Source: Coptis chinensis
Taxonomy: Eukaryota; Streptophyta; Magnoliopsida; Ranunculales; Ranunculaceae
Direction: 5' to 3'
NCBI GenBank assembly: GCA_015680905.1
Contig: CM027377.1
Coordinates: 36,852,501 to 36,916,500, forward strand
Length of the DNA stretch: 64,000 nucleotides
The translations under genes and the position numbers were made by a program. Below are positions 11,545 through 23,527 of this stretch, piece by piece. The number at the start of each line of letters is the position of its first letter. Position 1 is the first letter of the stretch. Under the pieces are notes generated by a model that saw only the letters and a program-made list of their open reading frames with translations, did not search any database and was not told where the DNA came from.

Positions 11545-11768
11545 CTAGATACAGACAATAAATTGAGTTTCACATTTGTCGATCTACAGATCTGAGATCC
11601 CAGGATGTTTCCACCTTTCGAAAACCGCAGAGTTCCTTTCTGGATTGCCTAAAAGATTAGTTGTTTATTACCTACCATAGAGTACAACAACAATGGAAAA
11701 TGGGAGTTTTCCCAACCTAAGAGGCTAAGAGACCTTGTGTAGTGGCATCTACATATTGTCGTTATGCA
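9981..11768. other. Intergenic DNA downstream of the NPH3-family gene
   Basis: No coding sequence is recognised. The part nearest 11768 should hold the 3' UTR and polyadenylation region of the minus-strand NPH3 gene. A (TA)n run lies at 11489-11541. Confidence 0.45.
11489..11541. repeat. (TA)n microsatellite
   Basis: About 53 bp of pure TA in the downstream region of the NPH3-family gene. Confidence 0.95.
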
Positions 11769-14103
11769 TCAATGCCTTTCACTCACACTTCTGTTACTAG
11801 GCCATAACTTACTAAACATCCTCTTGGGTCTGCCAGGAAGTGAGCAAATGGCCTTGAATTTGGAGTTTTTCAAAACACCATCATGGTTGATGAAACTTTC
11901 ATCGATGTCGTCCTCTTCAGCTAGCTTCATTCGAAGAGTTGACAGCTTCGACTTTGGTGATTTAAGGCCAGAGACGCTCCACTCATCCTCTGTTGGACAA
12001 GTACCTGCGCTGCTAAATGGTGGATTCTTTGACAGGTTGCTTTCGTGGGTGGCTAAGAGTGCCTTAATGTTACTAGGCAGCTCGGTCACTTGACCACCAG
12101 CCATGACTGCTCTTGCTTGTTCGAAAAAGAGGACTTGCACCACTACCCTAAGTGGGAGTAGCTCATTCTGCGCAGCATGCATGCAAGCTTCCATGGACAG
12201 CTTCTTGCAGTCTAGAACTCGACACAAACGCTTCCTTTCACTCTTGTTCAGGTCCGGATGTGACTGTATGGCAAAAGAGAGAAATCAAAATACCATTTTG
12301 TGAATTAAAGGAAATTACATATGTTTACACATCTACATCTAATAGGACTAACGAAACCGTCCAGGGAACCAAAATGAGGAAGGGCATTGCCCAAGTTGTA
12401 AAAGACAAGTATATCTCAAAAAAGGGACTACCGAGGAGCTCAAGTATAGCAAGAAGCGGTGGCCAAAAGATACCGCCTAAAGTAGTTTACCTTTAGAAAA
12501 ATGTCAATGGCTTTGTAGAGATCATCGTGATCAATTCTTGCAAAATCTGGAATGGCCTCAGCAAGTGCAATCACCTTGGACAAAGGCAAATTTACATCGT
12601 GAGCAATCTCCTGCTGATACCGATCTATAAGTTTTGCCACCTTCAGTTTTGAACTATGTGATGCTGAAGAAGACCTTCTACCCTCTTGAAACTCAAAATC
12701 GACATTCTCTGCTGATCGAGACCTCCTCCTTTCAAAACCAAATTTAGCTCTTGGTGGGCTTGTTGGGGGGCTCTGCCCTTGCAACATGAAATGCTCTAGT
12801 ATTGTGATGACTATATCGACATCATAGAGTGTCTCATCTGTCTGTGATAGGGAAGGAATTAATAAATCAGTGACTGTTGCTTCCTCAAGCTGAAATCCCA
12901 CTCGTCTCGCCAACTCCATTTTTGCAGCAGAAGAGGCACCAAGTATGTTTGCAGCCTTCAATAGCTTGAGCAAGAAACTGCAGGAGGCAGAACCTTTCTC
13001 CATTGGAAGTAAGCTTATTATTGATTCCAAAAGAAACCGATGCTTTGAGGTTAATTCTTCAAACGAGTCTGTATCAGGATTGGATTTTTCTCGTTTACTG
13101 ATATATCCATCTTTTGATATGTTGGGTAGCCATCGTGATGCATAAATCTTCAGCGCATCACCTATCAGATTAGAGGGTACTTTTCCACCAGATTTGATTG
13201 CCACCATTGTTCTCCAGTAAAGGTCTATACCCAATTCGGCTAAATCCTCAGCCCACCACCCCTTTGAAACAGGTCTGTGTCTATGGCTCTCGGTTCCATT
13301 ACATAATGAAGCATCGTCTCTACCTCCTCTAGAGTAACTGTGAGACAAATTCACCTTTGTGGGATGAGCTAAAACTTTGGAGGCAACAGCATCAACACAC
13401 CGGCTTGTGATTCCAAGATCTTCGCACCATAAAGGCAAGAACTTAGTGCTTTGCAAAGCCAATATCGAGTCCTTCCACCCACGAAGAATGCAGGAACCGA
13501 AGAAGACGTCAAGCTTGTATTTAAGGTTCCCCTTCTCCACATCCTCTGTCATCTGGAGATATTCAGCAGCGCACCGAAGTGCCACAATGTTGAAAGCACT
13601 GACTGTAATTGTAATACCATAACAGAACTTGGCACAAGTCTCAAAAGCTTCAACTCCACCGGGGAAGTCAGGTAGCTGGATAATTTGTGGTTGGGGGGAG
13701 TTAGATGATTCCACACATAGTCGCTGTAAACGCAAGCACTTTGAGAGCAGAGGAAACTGTAACAAGAAGCAAAGGAATAAATCACACAAGCCTAAGAAAA
13801 AAACTAGTACAATTTAATCCAACTGCTTCAATTCAGTCATGGAAATCGTAGTACAAAAACTCATATAAGCTTCAATTTTACCTTGTGCAGCATATATCTA
13901 CAGTCCTTGACTTGAATTATAAGATCACTAGAGACTTCTGTGGAGACAGACCTATATTTATAGGGAAGGCATTAAAAATACACATACTTCATCAAATAGT
14001 CCTAAGAAACAAAGGAAAGATAAAAAGAAAGATGAAACTCATACCTTACAGCCTCAGTAGTATAGAAAGTATCAGGACGAGATCCAAGTTTCATGAACTT
14101 CAT
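11769..14103 (-). CDS. NPH3/RPT2 family BTB protein (At1g67900-like)
   Basis: Four exons with canonical splice sites (14103-14045, 13951-13882, 13756-12491, 12263-11769) give an intact protein of about 629 residues, a normal family length. The start is set by [15 protein letters not shown], the typical N-terminus of this family. A BTB/POZ domain follows (about 28-130: [33 protein letters not shown]). The NPH3 domain runs from about 210 ([18 protein letters not shown]) to about 505, including [14 protein letters not shown] and the hallmark [20 protein letters not shown]. The Ser/Arg-rich [20 protein letters not shown] lies between. Family members act as adaptors: the BTB domain docks to CULLIN3 and the NPH3 domain to membrane kinases or auxin-transport machinery, in phototropic or organ-growth signalling. 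The sequence strongly resembles Arabidopsis At1g67900 as I recall it. That orthology is from memory, and its exact role is inferred from the family. Confidence 0.95.
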
Positions 14104-15459
14104 GTCTAGGCTTATTGGGTGTTCATCAGCATAATTAAAAAAATAATACCACCTTCAGAACTGGTAGAAAAGCTTCTGTTTTAACACACGTACAGTTATA
14201 ATTCACAAACACCCTCCAATAATAACAAGCAAGCTAGGCTGGTTCTTCAGACTGAAAAACAGTTAAGAAACACCCATTTCCTGCAACAAAATCCTATCCA
14301 GTTATTAGTACATAAAGAGAGAAAAAATATATAAAATTCAAAAGCATAATTGTTAAAAAAACAAAACACACACACACACACACACACACAAACAAAAAGC
14401 CATCTACTGGACTCAAATGTGATGTCATTTCAATCAAATTCAGTAACCCCTTTTGATTTAGACATGTATTATATAAAAAAAAAACAAATCCAGTATACAA
14501 TCCATAATCAATCAAAAATCAAGTTGCACCAACTTAAAAGTGAGAAGGCAAAGAAAACAGAGAAGAAACAGAGCTTTATAAGCAAAAACCAACCAACGAA
14601 ACCAACCCTACATCTCTAAGACTTCTAGAACATCAAAACAAACGAAAAAAAAACATATGAACAAGAACCTGAAAAAAAAAATATGAAGTTTGATTCTTCT
14701 CCACATGCAGAAACACCAACCAACTACTCTGCCAAGAAAAACAACTCCAGCTATGTCTTTCAAGTTCTAATTATGTTTTAACTGTAAGAGTGATACCCAC
14801 GCGCACGTGCTTAACCGTTCCCCACTACACTCTTCTCATCATTGCTCCTTTCAAGTTTCTTCTTCAGCCTAGCTTGCATTATTTTAGTCAAACATAATTA
14901 TGTTATAAAACTTCATTGAAAAATTTTAAAGAACAAGAAAAATATCTAAGTTAGAAACTATATTAAGAAAAAAAAAAAAAAAAAAAAAAGGTGGTGGTGT
15001 TGGTGAAAAGAAAAGGATGTATGTGTATCACCATCAAAGGTAGCTTTAGCAAATAGAGTAAGCCCAGAGCATATTATATAATTCGCGCGCAATCGAAATA
15101 GCCCATGATAGTAACTATATTTACAGAAAAATAACACGCTCTTGGAACATAGTATTTTAAGACATTGTCTCCTTATGGTATGAAATCAAGGGAATGCATT
15201 TACCCAATTGATGTTGCTACAACAATGAGTAAGCTTCAAATCTCCAACATGTTATATATTATATGATTTAGTTTGACTGTTTTGAGGTTTCATTAGACTT
15301 GTTATGCATTGGATCCTCTTTGGGTCTAGATCCAATGTTTGACTGGCATAGGATAAAAGATTGAGTGTGATTGTTCGGTTTGTCTGATTAATTAATGGAA
15401 ATGATGATTTGTTAAAGCTTAGAAACCTAGGTAAATGCCTAAATAGGAAGTAAAATCAG
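14104..15459. other. Upstream region of the NPH3-family gene
   Basis: This should hold the 5' UTR and promoter of the minus-strand NPH3 gene, possibly with a leader intron, but no transcription start can be placed. It contains a (CA)n run and a 22-bp A run (14968-14989). No other gene is visible. Confidence 0.45.
14366..14390. repeat. (CA)n microsatellite
   Basis: About 25 bp of pure AC dinucleotide in the probable 5' region of the NPH3-family gene. Confidence 0.95.
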
Positions 15460-15579
15460 GTGAACAATACAGGCTTGCTTGAATACCATCCCTGTTGTTC
15501 TCTTTGATGATGGCGGAGTTCGATCCCAGACCTCTGGTATCATCACCCAAAAGTTTTACCGATTTTGCTAGTCGGCACC
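15460..15579 (-). mobile_element. tRNA-derived SINE, minus-strand copy
   Basis: Reading the minus strand from 15579 gives GGTGCCGACTAGCAAAATCG (a polymerase III A-box-like TAGCAAAATCGG), then GATGATACCAGAGGTCTGGG and GGATCGAACTCC (B box). It closely matches the plus-strand copy at 15857-16002, including the 3' word AGGCTTGC read in the same sense. No A tail or target duplication is visible, so the 3' end is probably truncated. Confidence 0.75.
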
Positions 15580-15856
15580 TACACTATTCCTATTGTTAGT
15601 AAACAAACTAAGCCACTTGGCATCAACTTATGGCTTAACTTTTTTTTTTTTTTGGCTCAAGTTCTTCTTAGATACTAGGTTGATTCTACGAAGCAATACA
15701 AGCCAAGCCTAAAGGCCTAAACATATTTTATGCTCGTTTCAAGATCAAGTATGTCGAGCCTAAATATACTGAAGGTAATTACAAACTCGTTTCAAATACC
15801 AATCGAAAGCATTGCATATGGCTGGTAAGTGATTGAAGAACGTTAATGTAAAACAG

Positions 15857-16002
15857 CATTGCAGGTGTCCACTAGAAAAGTCGGTAAAACTTTTGAGTGA
15901 TGATACTAGAGATATGCGGCTCGAACCCCACCAGCATCAAATAGTTACTGATCTCATTTAAAACAGGCTTGCCAATAAATAAAAAAAAAAAAAAAAAAAA
16001 AA
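15857..16002 (+). mobile_element. tRNA-derived SINE with poly(A) tail and target duplication
   Basis: A 146-bp element begins CATTGCAGGTGTCCACTAG. It has an A-box-like ACTAGAAAAGTCGG and the B-box-like GGCTCGAACCCC, and ends in an A run of more than 20. It is flanked by the 11-bp target duplication ATGTAAAACAG (15846-15856 and 16003-16013), as expected for LINE-driven retroposition. The same family lies inverted about 280 bp upstream. Confidence 0.87.
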
Positions 16003-16013
16003 ATGTAAAACAG

Positions 16014-19000
16014 TGTTTGGGAGCATATATAAGTACTGGGACTTGGCCATCCTACCCTTTGAAACAATTACTAGAGCATATATAACCCTTAGATGATTAG
16101 AGCCGTTACCAGAGTGTATATCTCTTTATGGATTCTGTTAGATACTTAGAAATGTCCATGATATAAGTACTGGGACTTGGCCATCCTACCCTTATTTCTG
16201 TGAGCAACCTTTAGTACTCCTTGTATCTCATAAAAATCTGATTCCAGTAAGAATATAATTGATTTTAAACAAGACCGACGATATTTTTGGCCGGGCAATA
16301 AGCATTAGGGAACAAAATGTCAGATGAAAACCTTGCAAAACAAGACCACAATCACACTGTGGTTCCCAGTGCTGTGTATAGGCTCGATCATTGTCGACAA
16401 TGAATTGAGACCCAACTATGTGTTGGTTCGATCAATCTACATTCCATATAAGGGCAGATGACAATTTCGATATTATAGAATCCATGGAGGGGTAAATTTG
16501 ATGGAAGAAACGTAGATGCTTAATGGACTTGCGGGTCTGGAAGGATGTTGTAGCTTTGTGAGATGCAGCCATCCACACGCTGTAAGAATCGTTTTCGATG
16601 CTACCCAGTTAGGGGGCCAAGAGACAGCCCTTCCCTCAAGAGGGGACCCTTTCTTTTTTTTACAGGGGCCCTCCATCCTTAGTGGTGTCACCAGCCAATT
16701 TCTAAAGCTACTCTCAAAAGCAATGGCACACATATTTAACTTATCTTCATTTTAGAAAGCCATTTAGATAACACATAGTGATAAATCACCTATCATAGAA
16801 CAAATCTTTTTTCGGGTGAATAAGAACAAGTCTATATTATGATTTCAGCTTATTGGTGATGTATGTGTTACGCAGAGCGTACACATATATAATCAGTACT
16901 ATCAACTGAGATTAAGAAACTTGAGTTCACAGAATTTCCCCTATATTCAGGTTATCCGGACTAAAACCTTAGGTTTTATGAACCTCCGAAAGCTCCCCCA
17001 CACAGAAAATTCATAATTTTTGGGTGGGGCGGTATTTACATCCCAACTAAAGGGATTGGCACCCTTTGACAAATTTTAAGGTATTGGCATCTCTCCATTA
17101 ATTAATTGTATTAGTTTGTATAAGATCGAAATAATATGTTTCCATTGTAGTCCGTACCATTGACAGTGCATCATTAATTGCATATCCCTGAGACGTCAAG
17201 GATCCCTAAAGTTTTCTTAAGAAATAACCATATCATGTATGAAGAAGGAATATCCATGGGCTGCTATATTTAATTGTTTATTTTTACTGATTGGTCATCA
17301 ATAGTTTGGTGAAGAAAGCAAATCATGATCTGTAAAGGTATGAATGAATTACTCATGGTTACTCTTATACTACACCGTAATTCATTGATCATGATTTTTA
17401 GCGAGGAAATTAAAATATTTGAAATAACGGATTTGAACTTATAATTTATAGAAAATTAAATATTGCTTAATATCCTGATATTGTTTCTCATAATGACCAT
17501 ACGTGGAGCAAACAACCTTATGAAATAAGGCGGTACAATTACTACAATCTTCACTGATAAACTCATACTGCTATAAGACATTAAGACATACAAAACTTAG
17601 ACAATTTTATAAGAATTGTCACTGAATAATCCAAGCCAAGAGGTTGTTGCTGTTGATAAATTCATGAATCATCCGAACAAAACTACCACAGAGAACTTCT
17701 TTCTGATTTTATACCGAAAAAGTAGACACTTGTTTCTTGATCTGAATAGTTATACAAAACCACAAGGTAATACAGGTTCTACTGTCTCGATTTTTCAAAC
17801 TGCGGATAGATGGCTTGTAATTCCTTCTTTTCCTCAGCTTACTAAGAATTCCACCAAATGGAGCAAGCAGCATGAATTCCATGAGGATATATTATGACTT
17901 TATGAGTTGCACTGTGTGTGTGTGTTGGAGGAGCCCTGTGTAGGGGCTTAACTTGACCTTCAACATAAGTTCGCATAATATTAGGTCAGCTTCTGCGGAG
18001 TGCGGACATTGGTTGTCTTGATCGAGTTCCATATTAAAATGATGCAAATAAATCAAAACATTGTGGGTGAGACTTTGACATGAGCATTGGCTGCATTGAG
18101 GCATTGAACAGCATCATATCACATCACCTTTGTAGTCCCTATAGTTAGCACAATTTACAACAAATCTACAATTTGCTTGACAATATTTTGCTCGCTAATC
18201 AAATTGCAGAAGTCTCCAAACGATGGCCCGGCTTAAGTCTTGACTTGCAGGAACATTGATTATTAAGTTAGATTCATATTGGAACAACCTGCCCCCTGGG
18301 GTGGGTGTGTATATTGGATCAAATAGACAAATTTCTCATCCTGTTTGGAGAAAAGCACGTTCAAAGTTATTTTCCATCGCCATACAAATATGCAACAAAA
18401 GGTTGTCAAATGCACATAATAATTACTTACCGTTGATTGTTGCAACATTTCTTTCAATTCACTCATGTCAAATGTCAATAGACAGTAGGTGCAGCAGTTA
18501 GATTGGGTTCCAGCAAGTGGTTTGACTTGTACACATTGAACGTTGCTCAGAAAGACTTACAGCAAGAACTACCTTCAGATTTTCAAAGCCTAATGAAAAA
18601 TGCTTCAGTTGGTTGGGTGAATAAATAACACTGTAGTTATTAAGTGGTTGAATCTGTGGGTCTAATCTGCATAACCATTTGACTCAATTTGATAAAGAAA
18701 TATGGAATCCCAGACACTAGTGACCTAGTGTAACAGTACTTTAAGAACCATTAAAGGTCCTTGGAAGATGGTCTGTGCCACTATGATTCACTAGCAAAAG
18801 ACACGTGCTGCGCACGTCTGCGCACGTATTCAACTATGCAGCTGTTGTTTAACTTTCTCACCTGATGAGGAGAGACCCACCAATGAAGACAAATGGTAAA
18901 GTTTAGATATTCAAAAAAAGGAAAGTTACAATTATACCCTTATAACATATATGAAAAAAACTATTTTACCCCTATTTGTTTAACCTTCCAAACATACGCC

Positions 19001-19288
19001 CTATTATGATTAGAAATTAATTTAAAAAAATATAAAACTACAATTTTGTCCCTACAAAATGACAAAAAAAAAGTAAAAAATATATAAAAGAGAATGTGAA
19101 ATTACCAAAATGCCCCTGTGACGTACATGAAAACACTATTCATCATGCCCCATATTTTTCTATATAGTAAGATATTCAGATCCGTGAGGCTACTAAATTG
19201 TGGAAGAGTCCAATCTTTGGTACATTTGACATCAGCCATAAAATGGACAAGTAATGCAATTGAAGCTACCCCAAATTCACAAATAATC
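16014..19288. other. Gene-poor DNA before the Copia element
   Basis: No gene is recognised on either strand. A 33-bp word (starts ATATAAGTACTGGG) occurs identically at 16027-16059 and 16161-16193. The stretch 18800-19110 has a GC-rich repeat (CTGCGCACGT twice) followed by AT-rich, low-complexity DNA of the kind found in non-autonomous Helitrons, but no termini are clear. Confidence 0.45.
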
Positions 19289-19967
19289 TGTTGGAAAACG
19301 GGTATTGACTGAGTAATGGTATAGGGGCGCACACCCCATAATATGCCTAATATGCCTTGGTGAAAGGACGCATGCCCCTAGTCTTGATCAGCAAAGTTTC
19401 TCCAGGAAGGGCGAACGTTAGTACTAGAAGTTGATCCTTCATAAGGGGCACACGCCATATAATATGTCTTGGTGAAGGGGCGCACACCCCGATGCCCATG
19501 CACAGGTAAAGTTTCAATTTTACCGAGATGATTCGGAATTTTGTCTTACACCAAAATTTTAGATTACTATATAAAAGAAGTTAAGGTTTTGACCCAAAAC
19601 TAAGCTAATGAGTGAGAAGAAAAGAGAGAGATTTAATAGAGCATTCTTTGTGAGTGATTCATTCTTTATGAGCGATTGAGAATTGATTGTTGTGTACAAT
19701 CAAAACAAATCTTCTTGTAATATTCTTGTTCATCTAGTAGAACTATTGATCTCGCCGTGTAGATGTAGGCATATTGTCGAACCACCTTAAATCTTTGTGT
19801 TATGGTGTGTTCTTTACTACTATACATCTCTTTACTTGTTTATGTTTTGCTAGTTGATAGAGATATTGGGTTGTGTTTGGGTATTGTCAAGAACACTTGT
19901 CTTGTTTAAAGGTCACACCTTTGTGGTTGATCTTGTTATTTGTTTTTGCATTGTGACTCTCATAACA
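19289..19967 (+). repeat. 5' LTR of the Copia element
   Basis: It starts TGTTGGAAAACGGG and ends CTCATAACA. It aligns to 31352-31987, sharing GCCTTGGTGAA, GTTTCTCCAGGAAGGGC, TTGATCCTTCATAAGGGGC and TTTGACCCAAAACTAAGCTAA. It is about 45 bp longer, from an extra copy of the AATATGCC segment near its start and other small gaps. Confidence 0.92.
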
Positions 19968-19969
19968 AT

Positions 19970-19981
19970 TGGTATCAGAGC
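19970..19981 (+). other. Primer-binding site (initiator tRNA-Met type)
   Basis: TGGTATCAGAGC lies two bases after the 5' LTR. It is complementary to the 3' end of plant initiator tRNA-Met, the usual minus-strand primer of Copia elements. Confidence 0.92.
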
Positions 19982-20116
19982 TTCAGGTTGAGACCTGGGG
20001 AGCATTGAGTTTGAGTTTTGGGTTAAATCATAAGGTGCTCAAATTTGTAAAGACAAAGTGTTTGATAAAATTCTCAAGTGAATTTTCTTGTGAGTTACTT
20101 TGTGTGACTTGTAGAA

Positions 20117-21192
20117 ATGACTCCCAAGATGTTTGTAAAGTTTGAAGAAGAGAAGTTTGATAAAGAAACACAAGATTTGACGGCAAGAATGAGATCGAAT
20201 GAGAAGACTTCCACAAGCAAGTGGAAGTATAGTTCTAAGAAGCCTTTAAAACATGTACGATGCTACAATTACAAGGAAAAGGGACATTATCTAAGTGATT
20301 GCCCTAGCTTGAAAAAGAGTAACAAGATGAGTGGTAAGTTGGAGAATGAGGATGTTGGTGAAACAAGTCTTTCGGTGTCTACACAAGATAACCACATAAC
20401 CGATAGGTGAATTCTTGATTCCAGGTGTTCCTACCACATGTGTCCAAATAGGAAGTGGTTTGCTACCTATGAGAACTTGAGTGGAGGTTCCGTTTTGATG
20501 GGTAATGACGTTGCTTGTAAGACGGTAGGGATTGGAACTATACGGGTCAAGATGCATGATGGTGTGGTGATGACTTTAGCCAATGTGAGGCATGTTCCTG
20601 AATTAAAGAAGAATTTTATTTCTCTTGGTACTTTGGATTCCAAAGACCACAAGTTTGTGGGAAATTGTGGTCCCAAAGATCTTTAGTGGCTCTTTAGTCA
20701 TTATGAAGGGTCAACGGAATGGAAACTTGTATATTTTATTGGGTAGTACAGTGATAGGCGATGGAGCAGTAGGTACATGTGGTGATGATTCTGAGTACAC
20801 AAAATTGTGGCATATGCACCTTGGGCATATGAGTCAAAAGGGATTGTCTGAGTTGTGCAAGCGAGGGCTACTGAAAGACTTGAATAAACCAAGTATGGAA
20901 TTCTATGAGCATTGTGTCTATGACAAGCAGTGCAGAGTCAAGTTCAATACAAACAAGCACAAGACGAGAGGCATCCTAGATTATGTGTATTCAGATGTGT
21001 GGGGACCCTCAAAGGTGGCTTCTAAGGGAGGTAACCGGTATTATGTCTCTTTCATCAATGATTATGCACGCTATGTGTGGGTATATATCTTGAAGTCTAA
21101 GGATAAAATTTTCAAGACATTTAAAAAGTGGAAAACAATGGTTGAGAATCACACAGAAAGAAAGGTGAAGACTTTGTGATAATGGTACTGAG
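20117..21192 (+). pseudogene. Copia gag remnant, protease and N-terminal integrase
   Basis: The frame opens with a short gag N-terminus (KFEEEKFDKE) that jumps directly to the gag tail, so most of the capsid is deleted. The zinc knuckle reads CYNYKEKGHYLSDC, where the second Cys has become Tyr. The next codon block has TGA where a Trp is expected, then [17 protein letters not shown]. The protease DSG motif is thus DSR. After a further frameshift come the GAG-pre-integrase zinc region (LWHMHLGHMSQKGLSELC, then FYEHCVYDKQC) and the first integrase core strand (YSDVWGPSKV). The frame ends where the solo LTR inserted, at the DNGTE block. Confidence 0.88.
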
Positions 21193-23527
21193 TGATATGA
21201 GTAAATTGGATGTTACTCGACTCACACTTATGTTAAATACCTTACTCTCGATTCGTGTTGAAATTAGTTTTGAGTAAGGATTCGTTGTCCCGTACCTAAC
21301 ATTGAAACACTTGTTCACAACTTCACTCTAATACTTCACAAGATAACTTAAATGAGATAAGGGTTTGATTTGATGTTTTTACACTACACTTGACTTTGAT
21401 TTCTATTAAACTTACAAATAATGTAACTTATCTTTTAACTACTTACAAGAGAATTAAGAGAGAAGGATGTGGAGAATTAACTCCACTCATGCAAGGATAA
21501 CTACCATTTCTAAAGTATTCATTACAAAAACTATAATCATTCTTGGGTTCATAGACAAACCCAAGAATGATTAGAGTTTGATCCCTAGTGGATTTAAGTT
21601 ATCTCTAAGAAAACCTATTAGCATGAGGAGTTGATATGGTATTCCATCTCTAGAAGACCCTAACAAGTCCTAGTTTGTTATCAACATCAACTATTATAGA
21701 GTTAATGTTGAAAACAAACTTGTGAAAAACTAAGCAATAAAAGACTTCATTAATGGAGCTCTCCTCACATGAGCATCATTAACCCTCCACATAGGAGGGT
21801 TTTAGCTCATGATCCTAGGAGGGATGAACTAACAACAAGAAGAAGAACAAAAGAGAAAATCAAGTTGAGAGAGAAGAAGTTTTTATTCCTAGAGTGGAGA
21901 AGACTCCATTAACAACTTACAAGCTTTCTAAACTAAAAACATGGAATGAATTGAATAATTTTGCTTTGCTTTTTAGATTTATCTCATGTAATGGAATGAT
22001 TAGGGGTGGGCAATGGGCCGGGTCGGGCTAGCCCGGCCCTAAGCATTTAAAGCCTTTCAGTTATTAGGGCCGGGTCATAAGTCTAAATTTCAAGCCTTGA
22101 CCCTACCCTAAGCCCTCTTTAACAATTTAGGGCCGGGCCTATATATTTTCTTCTTTTTACTGCATCAGTTTTAAAACTCATTTATATTACAAAAAAAATT
22201 CAAAGATTTGCAAACTCAAAGTCCCACCACTTTGAAATTTGAATAACAACCAATCTAGTAATAATTCTTGATAAGTCCAACAATTTAAAATGCATATCCA
22301 CAATCTGATAAACTGAAGTACATAGAGACTCATATTTATATTTCAAAATTACAGTTAAAATGCACAAGACACATTTTGGAATGAGCTTTCACTGACATAA
22401 ATCTGTTATTTCTTTTACTCAAATCTCACCAAAATTACATTTAACATTGAAGAACACAAAGACAAATAAGAGTATGGAATGAGTTTTTACTCACGTCAAC
22501 CTATTTTTCATTAGGCTAGTACCCAGTGCTCATTATTGTTCTTAGCGACTAGGTTAGACGGGGAGTTGTGAGGTGTACGTGAGTTGTGAGATAGAAACAA
22601 TTAGGTTTACAAGTTTTTATGATATAAGACAAATTATTAGAAGTACCCATATGGTAAGTGATAAATTACAAAGGACAGTGTTATTTTAATTGAAAATATG
22701 TAACAAGGAGTTGGATAGTTTTAGTTGTGTATTTTATAGTGAAATTATAACTAGGGCTTAGTTAGGGTCGGGCCTATGTTTCAGAACCTTAGCCCGACCA
22801 CCTTTAGAAGGCATTAGGGCCGGGTCGGCCCTGCCCTAAACTCTGTGAGGGCTTTAGTTGTAAAGGCTTTATAGGGCTTAGGGTCGGGTCGGTCAGGGCC
22901 AGGTTAGGGTCGTTAGGGCCAAATTCCCACCCCTAGGAATGATTACCCAACATGAGTGCTCACTCCAATCCCCTTAAACAAATGGATAAGTGTTCCACTT
23001 TGTCTTCCACTTGTCTTTTTCTCTATTATTCTTATCTCCACTCATCTTGTCTCAAATTATGAACAAGATAATGAAGATTCCATATCAGTGATGGGGGCTA
23101 CATGCTTTGGCATGTGATGTCCATGTGGGCCCACGTTGACTTTTACAATTTCACATCTTCGTGTAGAGCTCGCTGCACTGATCATTTTGACGATTCCCGT
23201 ACCGAATTCGGAGTCTAGAATCAGGAGATATGCTCTTTGGAAGTTCCACGGCTTTTCTGCACCGTTGTCTTCATTTGAACCGAAAATGGTCGGTGTTGAG
23301 TCCATGGGCTTTAGTCTGGCCCTTTTGAGCGTTAAATGGGCATAAAGAGAAGGTTTCATGTTCAAACACTTTTTCATGCTAAAACGCATGTTTGGCTATA
23401 AATTTATCATCAACTGCCGAAACCTACGAAATCACGAAAATATAATTAATTTATATTTATTAAACATATAATCAACCAATATGTAGTGTCTCTACGGGGT
23501 TTATAATACAGTTTTAGGTGCTTATCA
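21193..23527. mobile_element. Solo LTR inserted in the Copia integrase
   Basis: It begins TGATATGAG and ends GTGCTTATCA (TG...CA), and is flanked by the 5-bp target duplication CTGAG (21188-21192 and 23528-23532). Removing it rejoins the integrase core around DNGTE. Without the nested hAT it is about 1.39 kb. No internal retroviral-like genes are present, so it is a solo LTR. It shares its layout and several words with the LTR that starts at 62656. A 110-codon minus-strand frame at 23057-23389 lies inside and is not recognised. Confidence 0.8.
22001..22935. mobile_element. hAT MITE nested in the solo LTR
   Basis: The termini are TAGGGGTGGGCAAT and, inverted, TAGGGGTGGGAATT, with a perfect 8-bp target duplication GGAATGAT (21993-22000 and 22936-22943). 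Both ends are rich in GGGCCGGGTCGGG/GGCCCGACC words, and the middle is AT-rich and non-coding. It is 935 bp with no transposase. Confidence 0.93.

Noticed and set aside
16473..16755. Overlapping 80-codon frames on both strands
   Set aside because: No family resemblance, no splice pattern, and equal openness on both strands.
23057..23389. A 110-codon minus-strand frame
   Set aside because: It lies inside the solo LTR and matches no protein; LTR-internal open frames of this size occur by chance.
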